Source of the DNA: Apibacter adventoris
GTDB taxonomy: Bacteria > Bacteroidota > Bacteroidia > Flavobacteriales > Weeksellaceae
DNA length: 64,000 bases
Direction of reading: 5' to 3'
Assembly (NCBI RefSeq): GCF_002964975.1
Contig: NZ_PSZM01000036.1
Coordinates: forward strand, 180,992-244,991
The translations under genes and the position numbers were made by a program. Position 1 is the stretch's first letter; every line of letters begins with the position of its first letter. The notes beneath the pieces are model-generated. The model saw only the letters and a list, made by a program, of their open reading frames with translations. It was not told the origin of the DNA and did no database searches. Below are positions 36,757 to 46,758 of this stretch, in pieces.

Positions 36757-37395
36757 TTATTTTTTTTCTACATATTCTCGCATGGAACGGAAAATAATCC
36801 ATACTGAAGTAGCCCCAGCATCTTGATAACCAATTGCTCGCTCCATAAGAGATTTAGCTCTACCGAATTTTGCTACATACTTTTTTGTATTTTCAACTCC
36901 TTGTGCAGCAGCGGCTTCTGCTTCCAGTAACATAAGGTGAAGACCTTTCGATGAATTGGCTTTTAAAGATTCCACAGCAGGTTCCAAAGCATCTATCATA
37001 GTTTTATCTCCTACCTGAGCTTTTCCTCTTTCTTTTATGGAAATTAAGCCTTTTTCCATTATTTCTGCAATATCTTGTGCATTTAGTTCTGTTTTTGGAT
37101 CAACATTTTTAGAACCGGCAAGAAACAAACTTCCAAAAATTACACCCGAAGCTCCTCCCATAGACATAAGCATAGTTTTTCCAACGGTATTGAATAAATC
37201 ATATACATTTGAAATATTGTCTAAAGTCAAAAGCTTATTTTTTGCTTTTTGCAATCCGCCAGCCATCCCGATACCATGATCTCCATCCCCTATTTTGCTA
37301 TCTACTTCGGTTAAAAAAGGCTTACTTTCTATAATTTTATCAGCTATATAAATAAGCATTTCTTTGGTACTATTAACATTCAGAGCTTCAGTCAT
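36757..37395 (-). CDS. dhaL: Dihydroxyacetone kinase subunit L (ATP-binding, DhaL)
   Basis: 212 residues. DhaL supplies the nucleotide-binding domain. Motif DSKIGDGDHGIGMAGG carries the Asp ligands of the two Mg ions, and TMLMSMGGASGVIFGSLF is the phosphate loop. DhaK lies immediately upstream and the TIM-family gene 18 bases downstream. No PTS-type DhaM is in the cluster, so ATP rather than phosphoenolpyruvate is the probable phosphate donor. This is also the make-up of L-erythrulose kinases, so the substrate is open. Confidence 0.9.
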   Translation of the reverse strand: MTEALNVNSTKEMLIYIADKIIESKPFLTEVDSKIGDGDHGIGMAGGLQKAKNKLLTLDNISNVYDLFNTVGKTMLMSMGGASGVIFGSLFLAGSKNVDPKTELNAQDIAEIMEKGLISIKERGKAQVGDKTMIDALEPAVESLKANSSKGLHLMLLEAEAAAAQGVENTKKYVAKFGRAKSLMERAIGYQDAGATSVWIIFRSMREYVEKK

Positions 37396-37419
37396 ATATT
37401 TTAATATTTATTTGTTAAA

Positions 37420-38421
37420 TTATTTTCCTTCTTTTGCATAGTAAGGACAGAAACAAGGAGCATTATAATATTTTTTTAATTCAGAATCCAATTTTAAAAT
37501 ACTTATGGAAAAACCGCCCATACCCATAGAAGTACAATAATTATTTATATCTGCATCGTATACAGAAATACCATCTGCTTCTAAAAGTTGCTTTACTCTA
37601 CGGTAAACAATGCTCATTTCAATAAGAGTTGTAGAACCCAAACCATTGATTAAAACACAAACTTCATCTCCTTTATTAAGAGTAATGTCTTGTTTTAAAT
37701 TTTCATATAAAGTTTCTACCAATATATCTGCTGGTTGCATGATCGTACGTTTTATTCCGGCTTCTCCATGTAAACCCATTCCAAATTCAATTTCATTTTC
37801 GCCTAATTCAAATGTAGGCTTTTCATTTCCTGGAATTTGACCGGGAGAAGTAGCAATACCAATACTACGTAAATTTTCTCTGGCTTTTTCAACTACCTTA
37901 ACTACCTCTTCTAAAGATAGACCAGCATCGCAGGCTGCTCCTGCAATTTTTACCATAAATACATCTCCAGCAATTCCCCTTCGGTCTTCTATCCTATCTT
38001 TTGGAGCAGAAACACAGTCGTCCCAAACTCTAACAGTGGCAGTTTTAATACCCTCATCCTGAAGCATTTCTTCAGCCATGTCAAAATTTAAATTATCACC
38101 CGCATAGTTTCCATACACAAACAAAATTCCCTTTCCTGCATGTGCGGCCATGGCTGTTTGGTAAATAGTATTTGGGTCAGGAGAAGCAAAAATATTTCCA
38201 CAAGCAGCAGCATCGGCTAACCCTTTTCCAACAAACCCTCCAAACATAGGCTCATGGCCGCTGCCTCCTCCAATAACTAAAGAAACTTTTTCTTTTCTCC
38301 TGTTTTTTAATAAGATTCCGTTTACATCTTCTACTTTATCATAATACCTGCTATGTGCTCCTATAAAGCCTTCCATTACTTCAGGGATTATATAATCTAT
38401 ATGGTTTACAATTTCTTTCAT
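37420..38421 (-). CDS. dhaK: Dihydroxyacetone kinase subunit K (substrate-binding, DhaK)
   Basis: 333 residues from the ATG at 38421; a TTG at 38433 is a less likely start. DhaK binds the ketone covalently as a hemiaminal to a histidine. This His is present as His218 in GMGLHGEAGIKRT, the same number as in E. coli. VIGGGSGHEPMFGGFVG and YGNYAGDNLNFDMA are the other hallmarks. The operon is dhaK-dhaL-TIM, divergent from the transketolase genes. Substrate could be dihydroxyacetone or erythrulose. Confidence 0.92.
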   Translation of the reverse strand: MKEIVNHIDYIIPEVMEGFIGAHSRYYDKVEDVNGILLKNRRKEKVSLVIGGGSGHEPMFGGFVGKGLADAAACGNIFASPDPNTIYQTAMAAHAGKGILFVYGNYAGDNLNFDMAEEMLQDEGIKTATVRVWDDCVSAPKDRIEDRRGIAGDVFMVKIAGAACDAGLSLEEVVKVVEKARENLRSIGIATSPGQIPGNEKPTFELGENEIEFGMGLHGEAGIKRTIMQPADILVETLYENLKQDITLNKGDEVCVLINGLGSTTLIEMSIVYRRVKQLLEADGISVYDADINNYCTSMGMGGFSISILKLDSELKKYYNAPCFCPYYAKEGK

Positions 38422-38508
38422 ATTATAAAACAAATTAGTTTTTATACTTACAAATATTATAAAAACATATTAATTTTCCATATAAATTATAAGTGATTCT
38501 TATCATTT

Positions 38509-38524
38509 CATTAAGATCTTAATG
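38509..38524. promoter_or_regulatory. 16-bp perfect palindrome between dhaK and the transketolase genes
   Basis: CATTAAGATCTTAATG is exactly self-complementary and sits in the 220-base divergent control region, about 90 bases before the -7 box of the transketolase operon. It has the size and symmetry of an operator for a dimeric regulator. No regulator gene is adjacent. Confidence 0.4.
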
Positions 38525-38615
38525 GGTGGATTATATTATAAATATAAATGAGGTCTTGGCTATGAATTATAATTTTATATAATTAGGAAGCATAAAAAAA
38601 TAAAGTTTGTTTTTC

Positions 38616-38623
38616 TACTTTTG
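38616..38623 (+). promoter_or_regulatory. -7 promoter box of the transketolase operon
   Basis: TACTTTTG matches TAnnTTTG exactly and lies 19 bases before the ATG at 38642. Confidence 0.55.
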
Positions 38624-38641
38624 TATAAAAATGTATGAAAT

Positions 38642-39496
38642 ATGAATGAATTAGATGTGCTGAAACAATTGGAGTTAAAAACGGAAAGGGCGCGTTTGCG
38701 TTTATTAGACGTTATTTATAATTCTAAAACAGGACATACTGGAGGTGACTTATCATCTTTAAATATTTTAGCAACCTTGTATTTTAACATATTAAATGTA
38801 AATCCGAAAAATAAAGAGAAAAAAGATAGGGATAGATTTATTCTGAGTAAGGGGCATAGTATAGAAGCTTTATATTCTATATTAGAAGCCTGTGGATTTA
38901 TAAGTTCGGAACAGTTGAATACATATGGTTCCTTTAATACTTTATTGACAGGTCATCCATCACATAAAGTTCCGGGAATAGAAATAAGTGGCGGATCTTT
39001 GGGGCATGGACTTTCAATTGGGGTTGGAATGGCTATAGGAGGAAAACTATATAAATTAAAATTTAGAACATTTGTATTAATGGGAGATGGAGAGCTGGGC
39101 GAAGGTTCTATCTATGAAGCTGCTATGGCTGCAAGTCATTACAAACTTGATCACTTAGTAGCAATTGTAGATAGAAATGGTTTGCAAATTAGTAATTCTA
39201 CAGAAAAAGTGATGGGGTTAGAACCTTTAAAAGATAGATGGGAGTCTTTAGGGTGGGACGTTAAAGAATCTAATGGAGATAATACTTCTGAGCTGTTAAA
39301 AACTTTAAAATCTATAGATTACGAAAATCATAAACCTACTCTTATTATAGCAAAGACAACCAAGGGGTACGGGGTTTCATTTATGGAAAATCAGTTATCA
39401 TGGCACCATGGAGTTCCTACAGAAGCTCAATATATACAGGCGAAAAAAGAAATATCAGAAAAAATCCAAAAATTAGAAAATACCATAACGCAATAA
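38642..39496 (+). CDS. Transketolase, N-terminal (thiamine diphosphate-binding) subunit
   Basis: 284 residues, only the PP domain of transketolase, so the enzyme is split over two genes. Thiamine-diphosphate motif GDG at MGDGELGEG, with DRNGLQIS about 30 residues on; SKGHSIEALYS and GHPSHKVPG are also typical. It transfers two-carbon units between sugar phosphates in the non-oxidative pentose phosphate pathway. The second half starts four bases downstream, so the products are probably made in equal amounts. Split transketolases are also found in specialised pathways such as D-apiose breakdown. Confidence 0.93.
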   Translation: MNELDVLKQLELKTERARLRLLDVIYNSKTGHTGGDLSSLNILATLYFNILNVNPKNKEKKDRDRFILSKGHSIEALYSILEACGFISSEQLNTYGSFNTLLTGHPSHKVPGIEISGGSLGHGLSIGVGMAIGGKLYKLKFRTFVLMGDGELGEGSIYEAAMAASHYKLDHLVAIVDRNGLQISNSTEKVMGLEPLKDRWESLGWDVKESNGDNTSELLKTLKSIDYENHKPTLIIAKTTKGYGVSFMENQLSWHHGVPTEAQYIQAKKEISEKIQKLENTITQ

Positions 39497-39500
39497 AATT

Positions 39501-40460
39501 ATGTCACAATTCCATATACCTTGTAGGCAAAGTTTTACTGATACAATATTAGAGCTTGCAAAAAAAGATAAAGAAATAATAATAGTAACTTCAGATGCAG
39601 CAGGAACGGTAACACTAAATAAATTTGCAAAGGAATTGCCCTCCCAAATTATAGATGTAGGAATTGCTGAACAAAATGCAATAGGAGTAGCGGCAGGTAT
39701 TGCATCAGTAGGGAAAAAAGTATTTGTTTGCGGTCCGGCTTGTTTTTATACCTCCAGAAGTTTAGAACAAATAAAAGTGGATATTGCCTATTCCGGAATA
39801 AATGTGAAAATTATTGGAGTAAATGCAGGGGTTAGTTATGGTGCCTTTGGAGCAACCCACCATTGCTTACATGATATAGCTACTTTACGTACTTTTCCGG
39901 GTATACAAATTATTTCTCCAAGTGATGCTATTCAGGCTAAGAAAATAACGGAAATATTGCCTGATCATAAAAACCCGGTTTATGTAAGAATGGGGAGAAA
40001 TTCTGTTCCGAAAATTTATTCAGAGAATAATATAAGTTTTGAAATAGGAAAAGCCAATACTTTAATAGAAGGAACAGATATTACCATAATAGGAACGGGC
40101 GAAACCGTATATCATTGTTTACAGGCAGCCAATCTTCTAAAAAAAGAAGGAATTAGTGCACGGGTTATTGATATGCATACTTTAAAACCTTCAGATGAAC
40201 AAGCTGTATTAAAAGCAGCTAGAGAAACGGGGAAAATAGTAACGGTTGAAGAACATAGCGTGTATGGCGGATTAGGTGCCATCGTATCAGAGATAGTTGT
40301 TCAAAATTACCCGGTTCCCACGAGAATATTAGGAATTCCTGATGAAAATGTAATTAATGCCAAACCATCAGAAATATTTGCATATTACAAAATAGATGCT
40401 CAGGGCATTTATCAGGAAGTACTAGATTTTTTACAAAATATTTCAAATTCGGAAAAATAA
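39501..40460 (+). CDS. Transketolase, C-terminal subunit
   Basis: 319 residues comprising the Pyr and C-terminal domains. IDVGIAEQNAIGVAAG has the Glu that activates thiamine diphosphate, followed by FGATHHCLHDIATLR and ISPSDAIQAKKI. The C-terminal domain includes TVEEHSVYGGLGAIVSE. It works with the preceding gene as one enzyme. The 285 bases before gltB hold no recognised terminator. Confidence 0.93.
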   Translation: MSQFHIPCRQSFTDTILELAKKDKEIIIVTSDAAGTVTLNKFAKELPSQIIDVGIAEQNAIGVAAGIASVGKKVFVCGPACFYTSRSLEQIKVDIAYSGINVKIIGVNAGVSYGAFGATHHCLHDIATLRTFPGIQIISPSDAIQAKKITEILPDHKNPVYVRMGRNSVPKIYSENNISFEIGKANTLIEGTDITIIGTGETVYHCLQAANLLKKEGISARVIDMHTLKPSDEQAVLKAARETGKIVTVEEHSVYGGLGAIVSEIVVQNYPVPTRILGIPDENVINAKPSEIFAYYKIDAQGIYQEVLDFLQNISNSEK

Positions 40461-40711
40461 AATAATACTGATTTTATTTTTTATAATTGAGGTAATTATA
40501 ATTTTATAAATAATAATTAGTTAAAAAAACAGGTTTAAAACAATAATAATTTAAATTAATTTAAGAGAATGTTTAAAATTATTATTATTTTAAAATAAAA
40601 TTACTCTGTGACTTTATTAAGAATATTTCTAAATAATTATTAATCAAACAAAATTGTGATAATAAATATAATTTATTGACACAAAAATGGTTATATAATT
40701 AAAAAAAATTG

Positions 40712-40719
40712 TAGCTTTA
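40712..40719 (+). promoter_or_regulatory. Candidate -7 box for gltBD
   Basis: TAGCTTTA, one mismatch to TAnnTTTG, 27 bases before the gltB ATG. No clear -33 element. Confidence 0.35.
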
Positions 40720-40745
40720 TAGTCTCAATTTATCCGAAAAGAAAT

Positions 40746-43700
40746 ATGCAACAAAAAGAAGTAGTACAAAAAGGGTTATATAGTCCTGATTTTGAACATG
40801 ATGCTTGTGGTGTAGGCTTAGTTGTCCATACCAAAGGAATGAGATCTCATTCTATTATTGAAAATGGATTACAGGTTTTGGAAAATATGACCCATAGGGG
40901 AGCAGAAAGTGCAGATGATAAAACCGGAGATGGAGCCGGAATTATGGTTCAAATTCCCCATGAGTTCATTTTACTACAGGGAGTAGCAGTTCCGGAAAGA
41001 GGAAGATATGGCACGGGATTAATGTTTCTTCCTAAGGATGAAGAAGAAAAAGAAGCAGCTATGATGTTGCTTACAAATCTAATTTTAAAAGAAGATTTGC
41101 ATCTTTTAGCAGTAAGAGATGTTCCGGTTAACACGCATATATTAGGAGAAATTTCTAGATCCAGTGAGCCTGTAATTAAACAGATTTTTATAACCGGAGA
41201 TAATTTTTCAAAGGATGTTTTAGAACTTAAATTATATTTATTACGCAAAAAATTTGAAAGAGAACTATTAAATTCAAAAATTCAAGACAAAAGAAGTTGC
41301 TATATAGTGAGTCTTTCCCTTAAAACAATAATATATAAAGGAATGCTAACTTCAATGCAGCTAAGACAATATTTTCCTGATTTATTACATCCTAACTTTA
41401 CAAGTGCTATAGCTCTTGTCCATTCACGATTTAGTACCAATACATTTCCTACTTGGGATTTAGCCCAACCCTTTCGTTTTGTAGGGCATAATGGAGAAAT
41501 TAATACAATTAAAGGGAATCGCCTTTGGATGGAAGCCAGAGAGAGTGTACTTAAATCAGAAAAAATTGGGAAAATAGAAGATATTTGGCCTATAGTACAA
41601 CAAGGGATGAGTGATAGTGCCTCTTTTGATAATGTATTGGAATTTTTAGTCATGTCTGGTAAATCTCTTCCCCATGCGTTAGCGATGATGGTTCCTGAGT
41701 CCTGGAATTCAAAAAATCCAATTTCTTCCGAACTCAAAGCTTTTTATGAATATCATAGCATATTGATGGAACCCTGGGATGGACCCGCAACTATTCTTTT
41801 TAGTGACGGCAGATATGCCGGAGGACTTTTAGACAGAAATGGATTACGTCCTGCCAGATATCTGATTACCCATAAAGACGTAATGGTTGTTGCTTCAGAA
41901 ACCGGAGTATTGTCTTTTGATCCATCAGAAATTAGAGAAAAAGGAAGACTAAAGCCCGGCAAAATGTTAATGATAGATACAGAAACCGGTATTATACAAT
42001 ATGATAAAGAATTAAAAGAAGATTTAGCCAAGGCCTATCCTTACCAGAAATGGTTAAGCAAAAATAGAATATCTTTAGATGATATAAGCTCAGGAAGAAG
42101 CGTAAAATATGAAGTAGACAATTTTGAAACCTTACTTTCTGCTTTTGGATATTATCGGGAAGATATAGAAAAGCTTATAGTTCCTATGGCATTAGATGGA
42201 AAAGAACCAATAGGTTCTATGGGGAACGATGCTCCTTTAGCTATATTATCTAAAGAGCCCAATCGCTTATTCAGTTATTTTCGACAACATTTTGCACAGG
42301 TAACCAATCCGCCCATCGATCCTATACGTGAAGAATTGGTTATGTCATTAGAAGGCTATATAGGTTCTATTCATAAGAATATATTAGAACCAATGCCGGA
42401 ACACTGTAAAATGGTGGGATTATCTTATCCTATAATTACCAATAAAGAATTAGACCTTTTACAAAACTTAGAATATAAAGGATTTAAATCAACGGTTATT
42501 CCTATACTCTTTACACCTGATTCACAGGAAGAAGCATTAGGATTAGAAAAAGGATTGGAAGAAATTTGTCAATTAGCAGTACAGGCCGTAGATGCCGGTA
42601 GTAATTATATCATATTAAGTGACCGAGCTGCCAATGATAAAAAAGTAGCTATTCCTTCATTGCTAGCTGTTTCTGCGGTACATCACTATCTTATTTCTCA
42701 AAGAAAAAGAATGCAGATAGATATTGTATTAGAATCTGCCGAGCCAAGAGAAGTGATGCATTTTGCACTTTTATTTGGCTACGGAGCCAACGCAGTAAAT
42801 CCATACCTTTCCTTTGCTATTTTAAATAATTTAGTAAAAAATGGAGAAATTCAAATGATATTCTCTACAGCAGAAAGGAATTATATGAAGTCCATCCATA
42901 AAGGCTTGTTGAAAGTACTTTCAAAGATGGGAATATCTACACTTAAAAGTTATATAGGAGCTCAAGTGTTTGAAGCTGTTGGAATAAGTACTAAAGTATT
43001 AAACACTTATTTTGGAGATACTCTTTCAAAAATAGAAGGAATAGATCTCAAAGACATTGCAGAAGATGCCATAAAATCTTTTGAAAATGCATTTGAAGAA
43101 CATAAGGTAGATTCAACTACAGACAACTTAGGATTTTATTCCTGGCGAAAAGGAAAAGAATCCCATGCATGGAATCCTGAAACAATAGCTAAACTTCAAA
43201 TAGCTACTCGTTTAGGAGATTACAAGAAATTCAAAGAATTTACTCAAGAAGTAGATAATAAAACAGATAAAATATTTATAAGAGACTTTATAGATTATAC
43301 TGCTCATCCTATATCAATAGATGAGGTAGAACCTGCCTCAGAAATTATGAAAAGGTTTGTTACAGGAGCCATGTCCTTCGGGTCAATCAGTCAGGAAGCA
43401 CATGAGGCAATGGCAGTAGCTATGAATACCATTGGGGGTAAAAGTAATACCGGTGAAGGAGGGGAATTGTCTGAACGTTTTGCTACCAATGCGCGTTCAG
43501 CTATAAAACAAGTCGCTTCCGGAAGGTTTGGGGTTACTGCAGAATATTTGGTTAATGCAAACGAGATACAAATCAAAGTAGCACAAGGTGCGAAACCAGG
43601 AGAAGGAGGGCAGTTGCCTGGTTTCAAGGTAGATAAAATTATAGCCAAAACGCGTCATTCTATTCCGGGAATTTCTTTGATTTCCCCTCCTCCTCATCAC

Positions 43701-45245
43701 GATATTTATTCCATAGAAGATTTGGCACAATTAATATTCGATTTAAAAAATGTTAATCCTCAGGCAATAATAAGTGTAAAATTAGTTTCTGAAAGTGGAG
43801 TAGGTACTATTGCTGCAGGAGTAGCCAAAGCTAAAGCAGATTTGATTTTGATTAGTGGTTGTGACGGAGGAACCGGAGCCAGTCCATTAAGTTCCATTAA
43901 ACATGCCGGTTTACCTTTAGAAATAGGGCTGGCTGAAACTCAGCAAACCTTAGTTTTAAATAATTTAAGAGGAAATATCAGATTACAAACCGATGGACAA
44001 TTAAAAACCGGTAAAGATATAGTAATTGCAGCTATGTTAGGTGCGGAAGAGTTTGGTTTTGCTACCAGTGCGTTAATTATTTTAGGTTGTGTAATGATGA
44101 GAAAATGTCATTTAAACACCTGCCCGGTAGGTGTAGCTACACAAAATAAAGAGCTCAGAGCTAAATTTAACGGGAAAAGCGATTATTTAATTAACTTTTT
44201 CAATTTCTTAGCAGAAGAAGTCCGAGAGCATCTGGCAAATTTAGGATTCCAAAAATTAGAAGATATAGTAGGTAGAGCAGACCTTTTAAAAGAAAAAACA
44301 GGAATAGAAGATTCGAGACATAAAAAATTAAACTTTTCAAAAATCCTTTATTATCCAAAAAATAATACAAATTCTTTACGTCATACCAAAACTCAAGATC
44401 ATAAATTAGAAAAAGTTTTAGACAAAGAACTTATTGAAACCTGTCGCTTGGCTATACAAAAAGCCATGCCGGTAGACCTTACTCATAAAATAAATAACAC
44501 CGATAGAGCCGTAGGAGTTATGTTGTCCGGACAAGTTGCTATGAAATACGGAAATACAGGACTTCCTCACGATACTATCAGATGTGCCTTTAATGGATCG
44601 GCCGGACAGAGTTTTGGAGCATTTTTATCTAAAGGAATAACTTTTACCTTAAATGGAGATGCTAATGATTATTTAGGAAAAGGACTTTCCGGAGGAAAAA
44701 TTATTCTATTACCTCCCGGATCTTCAAATTTTAAACCAGAAAGCAATATTATAGCCGGAAATACTTTATTATATGGCGCTACCTCTGGCGAAGTGTATAT
44801 AAACGGACAAGTAGGAGAACGTTTTTGTGTTAGAAATAGTGGAGCTATAGCGGTTGTGGAAGGAGTAGGAGACCATTGTTGTGAGTATATGACGGGAGGA
44901 AGAACCGTAGTACTTGGAAAAACCGGTAGAAACTTTGCGGCAGGAATGAGCGGAGGAATTGCTTATGTGTATAATATTGATGACGATTTTGACTACTATT
45001 GTAATATGGAAATGGTTGAACTATCTTTAATCGAAGATCTTTCTGAAAATAAAGAATTACATCATTTAATAAAAACTCATTTTGAATATACCCAAAGTCC
45101 AATGGCTAAAAGAATTTTAGACAACTGGCAAGAAGAGGTAAATAAATTTATAAAAGTGATGCCAATAGAATACAAAAAAGTATTACATGATGAAAAAATA
45201 GCGGCAATTAACGAAAAAATTTCAAAATTAGAATTTGATTATTAA
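40746..45245 (+). CDS. gltB: Glutamate synthase, large subunit
   Basis: 1499 residues. Makes glutamate from 2-oxoglutarate and glutamine-derived ammonia. A class II glutaminase domain begins at Cys21 (HDACGVGLV) after removal of a 20-residue propeptide. A central domain follows, then the FMN-binding synthase barrel (GGKSNTGEGGELSERF, LISPPPHHDIYSIEDL). The 3Fe-4S motif C-x5-C-x4-C is in CVMMRKCHLNTCPVG. The C-terminal beta-helix domain has GKGLSGGKI and related repeats. gltD follows after six bases. Confidence 0.97.
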   Translation: MQQKEVVQKGLYSPDFEHDACGVGLVVHTKGMRSHSIIENGLQVLENMTHRGAESADDKTGDGAGIMVQIPHEFILLQGVAVPERGRYGTGLMFLPKDEEEKEAAMMLLTNLILKEDLHLLAVRDVPVNTHILGEISRSSEPVIKQIFITGDNFSKDVLELKLYLLRKKFERELLNSKIQDKRSCYIVSLSLKTIIYKGMLTSMQLRQYFPDLLHPNFTSAIALVHSRFSTNTFPTWDLAQPFRFVGHNGEINTIKGNRLWMEARESVLKSEKIGKIEDIWPIVQQGMSDSASFDNVLEFLVMSGKSLPHALAMMVPESWNSKNPISSELKAFYEYHSILMEPWDGPATILFSDGRYAGGLLDRNGLRPARYLITHKDVMVVASETGVLSFDPSEIREKGRLKPGKMLMIDTETGIIQYDKELKEDLAKAYPYQKWLSKNRISLDDISSGRSVKYEVDNFETLLSAFGYYREDIEKLIVPMALDGKEPIGSMGNDAPLAILSKEPNRLFSYFRQHFAQVTNPPIDPIREELVMSLEGYIGSIHKNILEPMPEHCKMVGLSYPIITNKELDLLQNLEYKGFKSTVIPILFTPDSQEEALGLEKGLEEICQLAVQAVDAGSNYIILSDRAANDKKVAIPSLLAVSAVHHYLISQRKRMQIDIVLESAEPREVMHFALLFGYGANAVNPYLSFAILNNLVKNGEIQMIFSTAERNYMKSIHKGLLKVLSKMGISTLKSYIGAQVFEAVGISTKVLNTYFGDTLSKIEGIDLKDIAEDAIKSFENAFEEHKVDSTTDNLGFYSWRKGKESHAWNPETIAKLQIATRLGDYKKFKEFTQEVDNKTDKIFIRDFIDYTAHPISIDEVEPASEIMKRFVTGAMSFGSISQEAHEAMAVAMNTIGGKSNTGEGGELSERFATNARSAIKQVASGRFGVTAEYLVNANEIQIKVAQGAKPGEGGQLPGFKVDKIIAKTRHSIPGISLISPPPHHDIYSIEDLAQLIFDLKNVNPQAIISVKLVSESGVGTIAAGVAKAKADLILISGCDGGTGASPLSSIKHAGLPLEIGLAETQQTLVLNNLRGNIRLQTDGQLKTGKDIVIAAMLGAEEFGFATSALIILGCVMMRKCHLNTCPVGVATQNKELRAKFNGKSDYLINFFNFLAEEVREHLANLGFQKLEDIVGRADLLKEKTGIEDSRHKKLNFSKILYYPKNNTNSLRHTKTQDHKLEKVLDKELIETCRLAIQKAMPVDLTHKINNTDRAVGVMLSGQVAMKYGNTGLPHDTIRCAFNGSAGQSFGAFLSKGITFTLNGDANDYLGKGLSGGKIILLPPGSSNFKPESNIIAGNTLLYGATSGEVYINGQVGERFCVRNSGAIAVVEGVGDHCCEYMTGGRTVVLGKTGRNFAAGMSGGIAYVYNIDDDFDYYCNMEMVELSLIEDLSENKELHHLIKTHFEYTQSPMAKRILDNWQEEVNKFIKVMPIEYKKVLHDEKIAAINEKISKLEFDY

Positions 45246-45251
45246 GAAAAA

Positions 45252-46673
45252 ATGGGAAATCCAAAAGCATTTTTAACAGTACATAGAAAAGAGGCAGGAT
45301 ACCGTCCTAAGCATGAAAGAATATTAGACTATGGTGAAGTAGAACAAACATTAAATGCAGAAGACCGATTACTTCAGGCATCCCGGTGTATGGACTGCGG
45401 AGTACCCTTTTGTCAATATGGTTGCCCCTTAGGAAATAAAATGCCCGAATGGCAAGATTACATATATAAAGGAAATTGGAAGAAAGCAATGTTAAGTTTG
45501 CAATCAACCAACGATTTTCCTGAATTTACAGGTAGAGTGTGTCCCGCCCCTTGTGAAAAGACTTGTGTTCTCTCCATTCATGATTCACCCGTAACCATAA
45601 GGGAAAACGAAGCTGCTGTTATGGAACAGGCTTATTCCGAAGGATATATGAAGCCTAAAATCCCACAATTTAGAACCGGAAAAAAAGTTGCGGTTATAGG
45701 CTCGGGGCCTTCCGGATTAGCCGTAGCTAACCGATTAAACCAAAAAGGACATGAGGTTACTGTATATGAGAAAGAACACAGTATCGGAGGATTGTTACGT
45801 TATGGAATACCAGATTTTAAGCTTAATAAAAATATAGTAGAAAGACGAGTGAATTTAATGCGTGAAGAAGGCATAGAATTCATAACCAATACAGAAATAG
45901 GAAAAGAAATTAAAGCCAAAGAATTGCATAAAAAATATGATGCAATCTGTATTGCCATTGGCTCTCAAGTACCTCGCGATTTGCCCATAGAAGGAAGAGA
46001 TTTGCAAGGGGTTTATTATGCTATGGAATACCTTACTGTGCAAAATAAACTGAATGCGGGAGAGCCTGTTTCAGAAGAAAAACTAATAAATGCAAAAGGA
46101 AAAAATGTATTGGTAATCGGAGGTGGGGATACAGGTTCAGACTGTATAGGTACTGCAAACAGACAAGGAGCTGCCAGTATTACCCAAATTGAAATATTGC
46201 CTAAGCCAAAAGAATTAAAAGATATAGAAAATCGTTGGCCGGTTCCATTTCCTGTGTATTTAAAAACTTCATCATCTCACCTCGAGGGAGGAGAAAGGCG
46301 CTGGGCATTAAATACCAAAAGATTTATCGGAGAAAATGGGAAACTAACAGCCGTAGAATTGGTAGAAATAGAATGGGGAAAAGATGAGTCCGGTAAATTT
46401 ATAATGAAAGAAACCGGTAAAGTAGAAATTTTAAAAGTTGATTTGGTTTTTTTAGCCTTAGGTTTTATACACCCCATACAAGAAGGATTTTTGGAAGAAA
46501 TGGAAATTGTTATGAATGAGCGAAAGAATATTCATACTGATGAGGTTAGGAAAACGAATATCGATAAAGTATTTGCCGCCGGAGACTGCGTAAGCGGACA
46601 ATCCCTGGTAGTTAGCTGTATTGCATCAGGAAGAAAAACGGCTGAGCATATAGATGCATTTTTAAAAAAATAA
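45252..46673 (+). CDS. gltD: Glutamate synthase, small subunit
   Basis: 473 residues. Passes electrons from NAD(P)H through FAD and 4Fe-4S clusters to GltB. N-terminal cysteine clusters are CMDCGVPFCQYGCPLGN and GRVCPAPCEKTC. FAD Rossmann motif VIGSGPSGLAVANRL near residue 148, NADPH motif VIGGGDTGSDCIG near residue 285, and the C-terminal FAAGDCVSGQSLVV are all present. Co-transcribed with gltB and ended by a terminator. Confidence 0.97.
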   Translation: MGNPKAFLTVHRKEAGYRPKHERILDYGEVEQTLNAEDRLLQASRCMDCGVPFCQYGCPLGNKMPEWQDYIYKGNWKKAMLSLQSTNDFPEFTGRVCPAPCEKTCVLSIHDSPVTIRENEAAVMEQAYSEGYMKPKIPQFRTGKKVAVIGSGPSGLAVANRLNQKGHEVTVYEKEHSIGGLLRYGIPDFKLNKNIVERRVNLMREEGIEFITNTEIGKEIKAKELHKKYDAICIAIGSQVPRDLPIEGRDLQGVYYAMEYLTVQNKLNAGEPVSEEKLINAKGKNVLVIGGGDTGSDCIGTANRQGAASITQIEILPKPKELKDIENRWPVPFPVYLKTSSSHLEGGERRWALNTKRFIGENGKLTAVELVEIEWGKDESGKFIMKETGKVEILKVDLVFLALGFIHPIQEGFLEEMEIVMNERKNIHTDEVRKTNIDKVFAAGDCVSGQSLVVSCIASGRKTAEHIDAFLKK

Positions 46674-46707
46674 GATTGATAAAATAAAAATACATTTTAG
46701 AGCATTT

Positions 46708-46745
46708 TACTGGCAGCTATATCAATAGCTGCCAGTATATTTATA
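46708..46745 (+). terminator. Intrinsic terminator after gltBD
   Basis: Stem TACTGGCAGCTAT / ATAGCTGCCAGTA with loop ATCA, then a T-rich tail. Confidence 0.9.
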
Positions 46746-46758
46746 AAATTATGAAATA

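Noticed and set aside
36757..38421. PTS-dependent dihydroxyacetone kinase
   Set aside because: No DhaM phosphotransfer subunit is present in the operon, so the ATP-dependent form is more likely.
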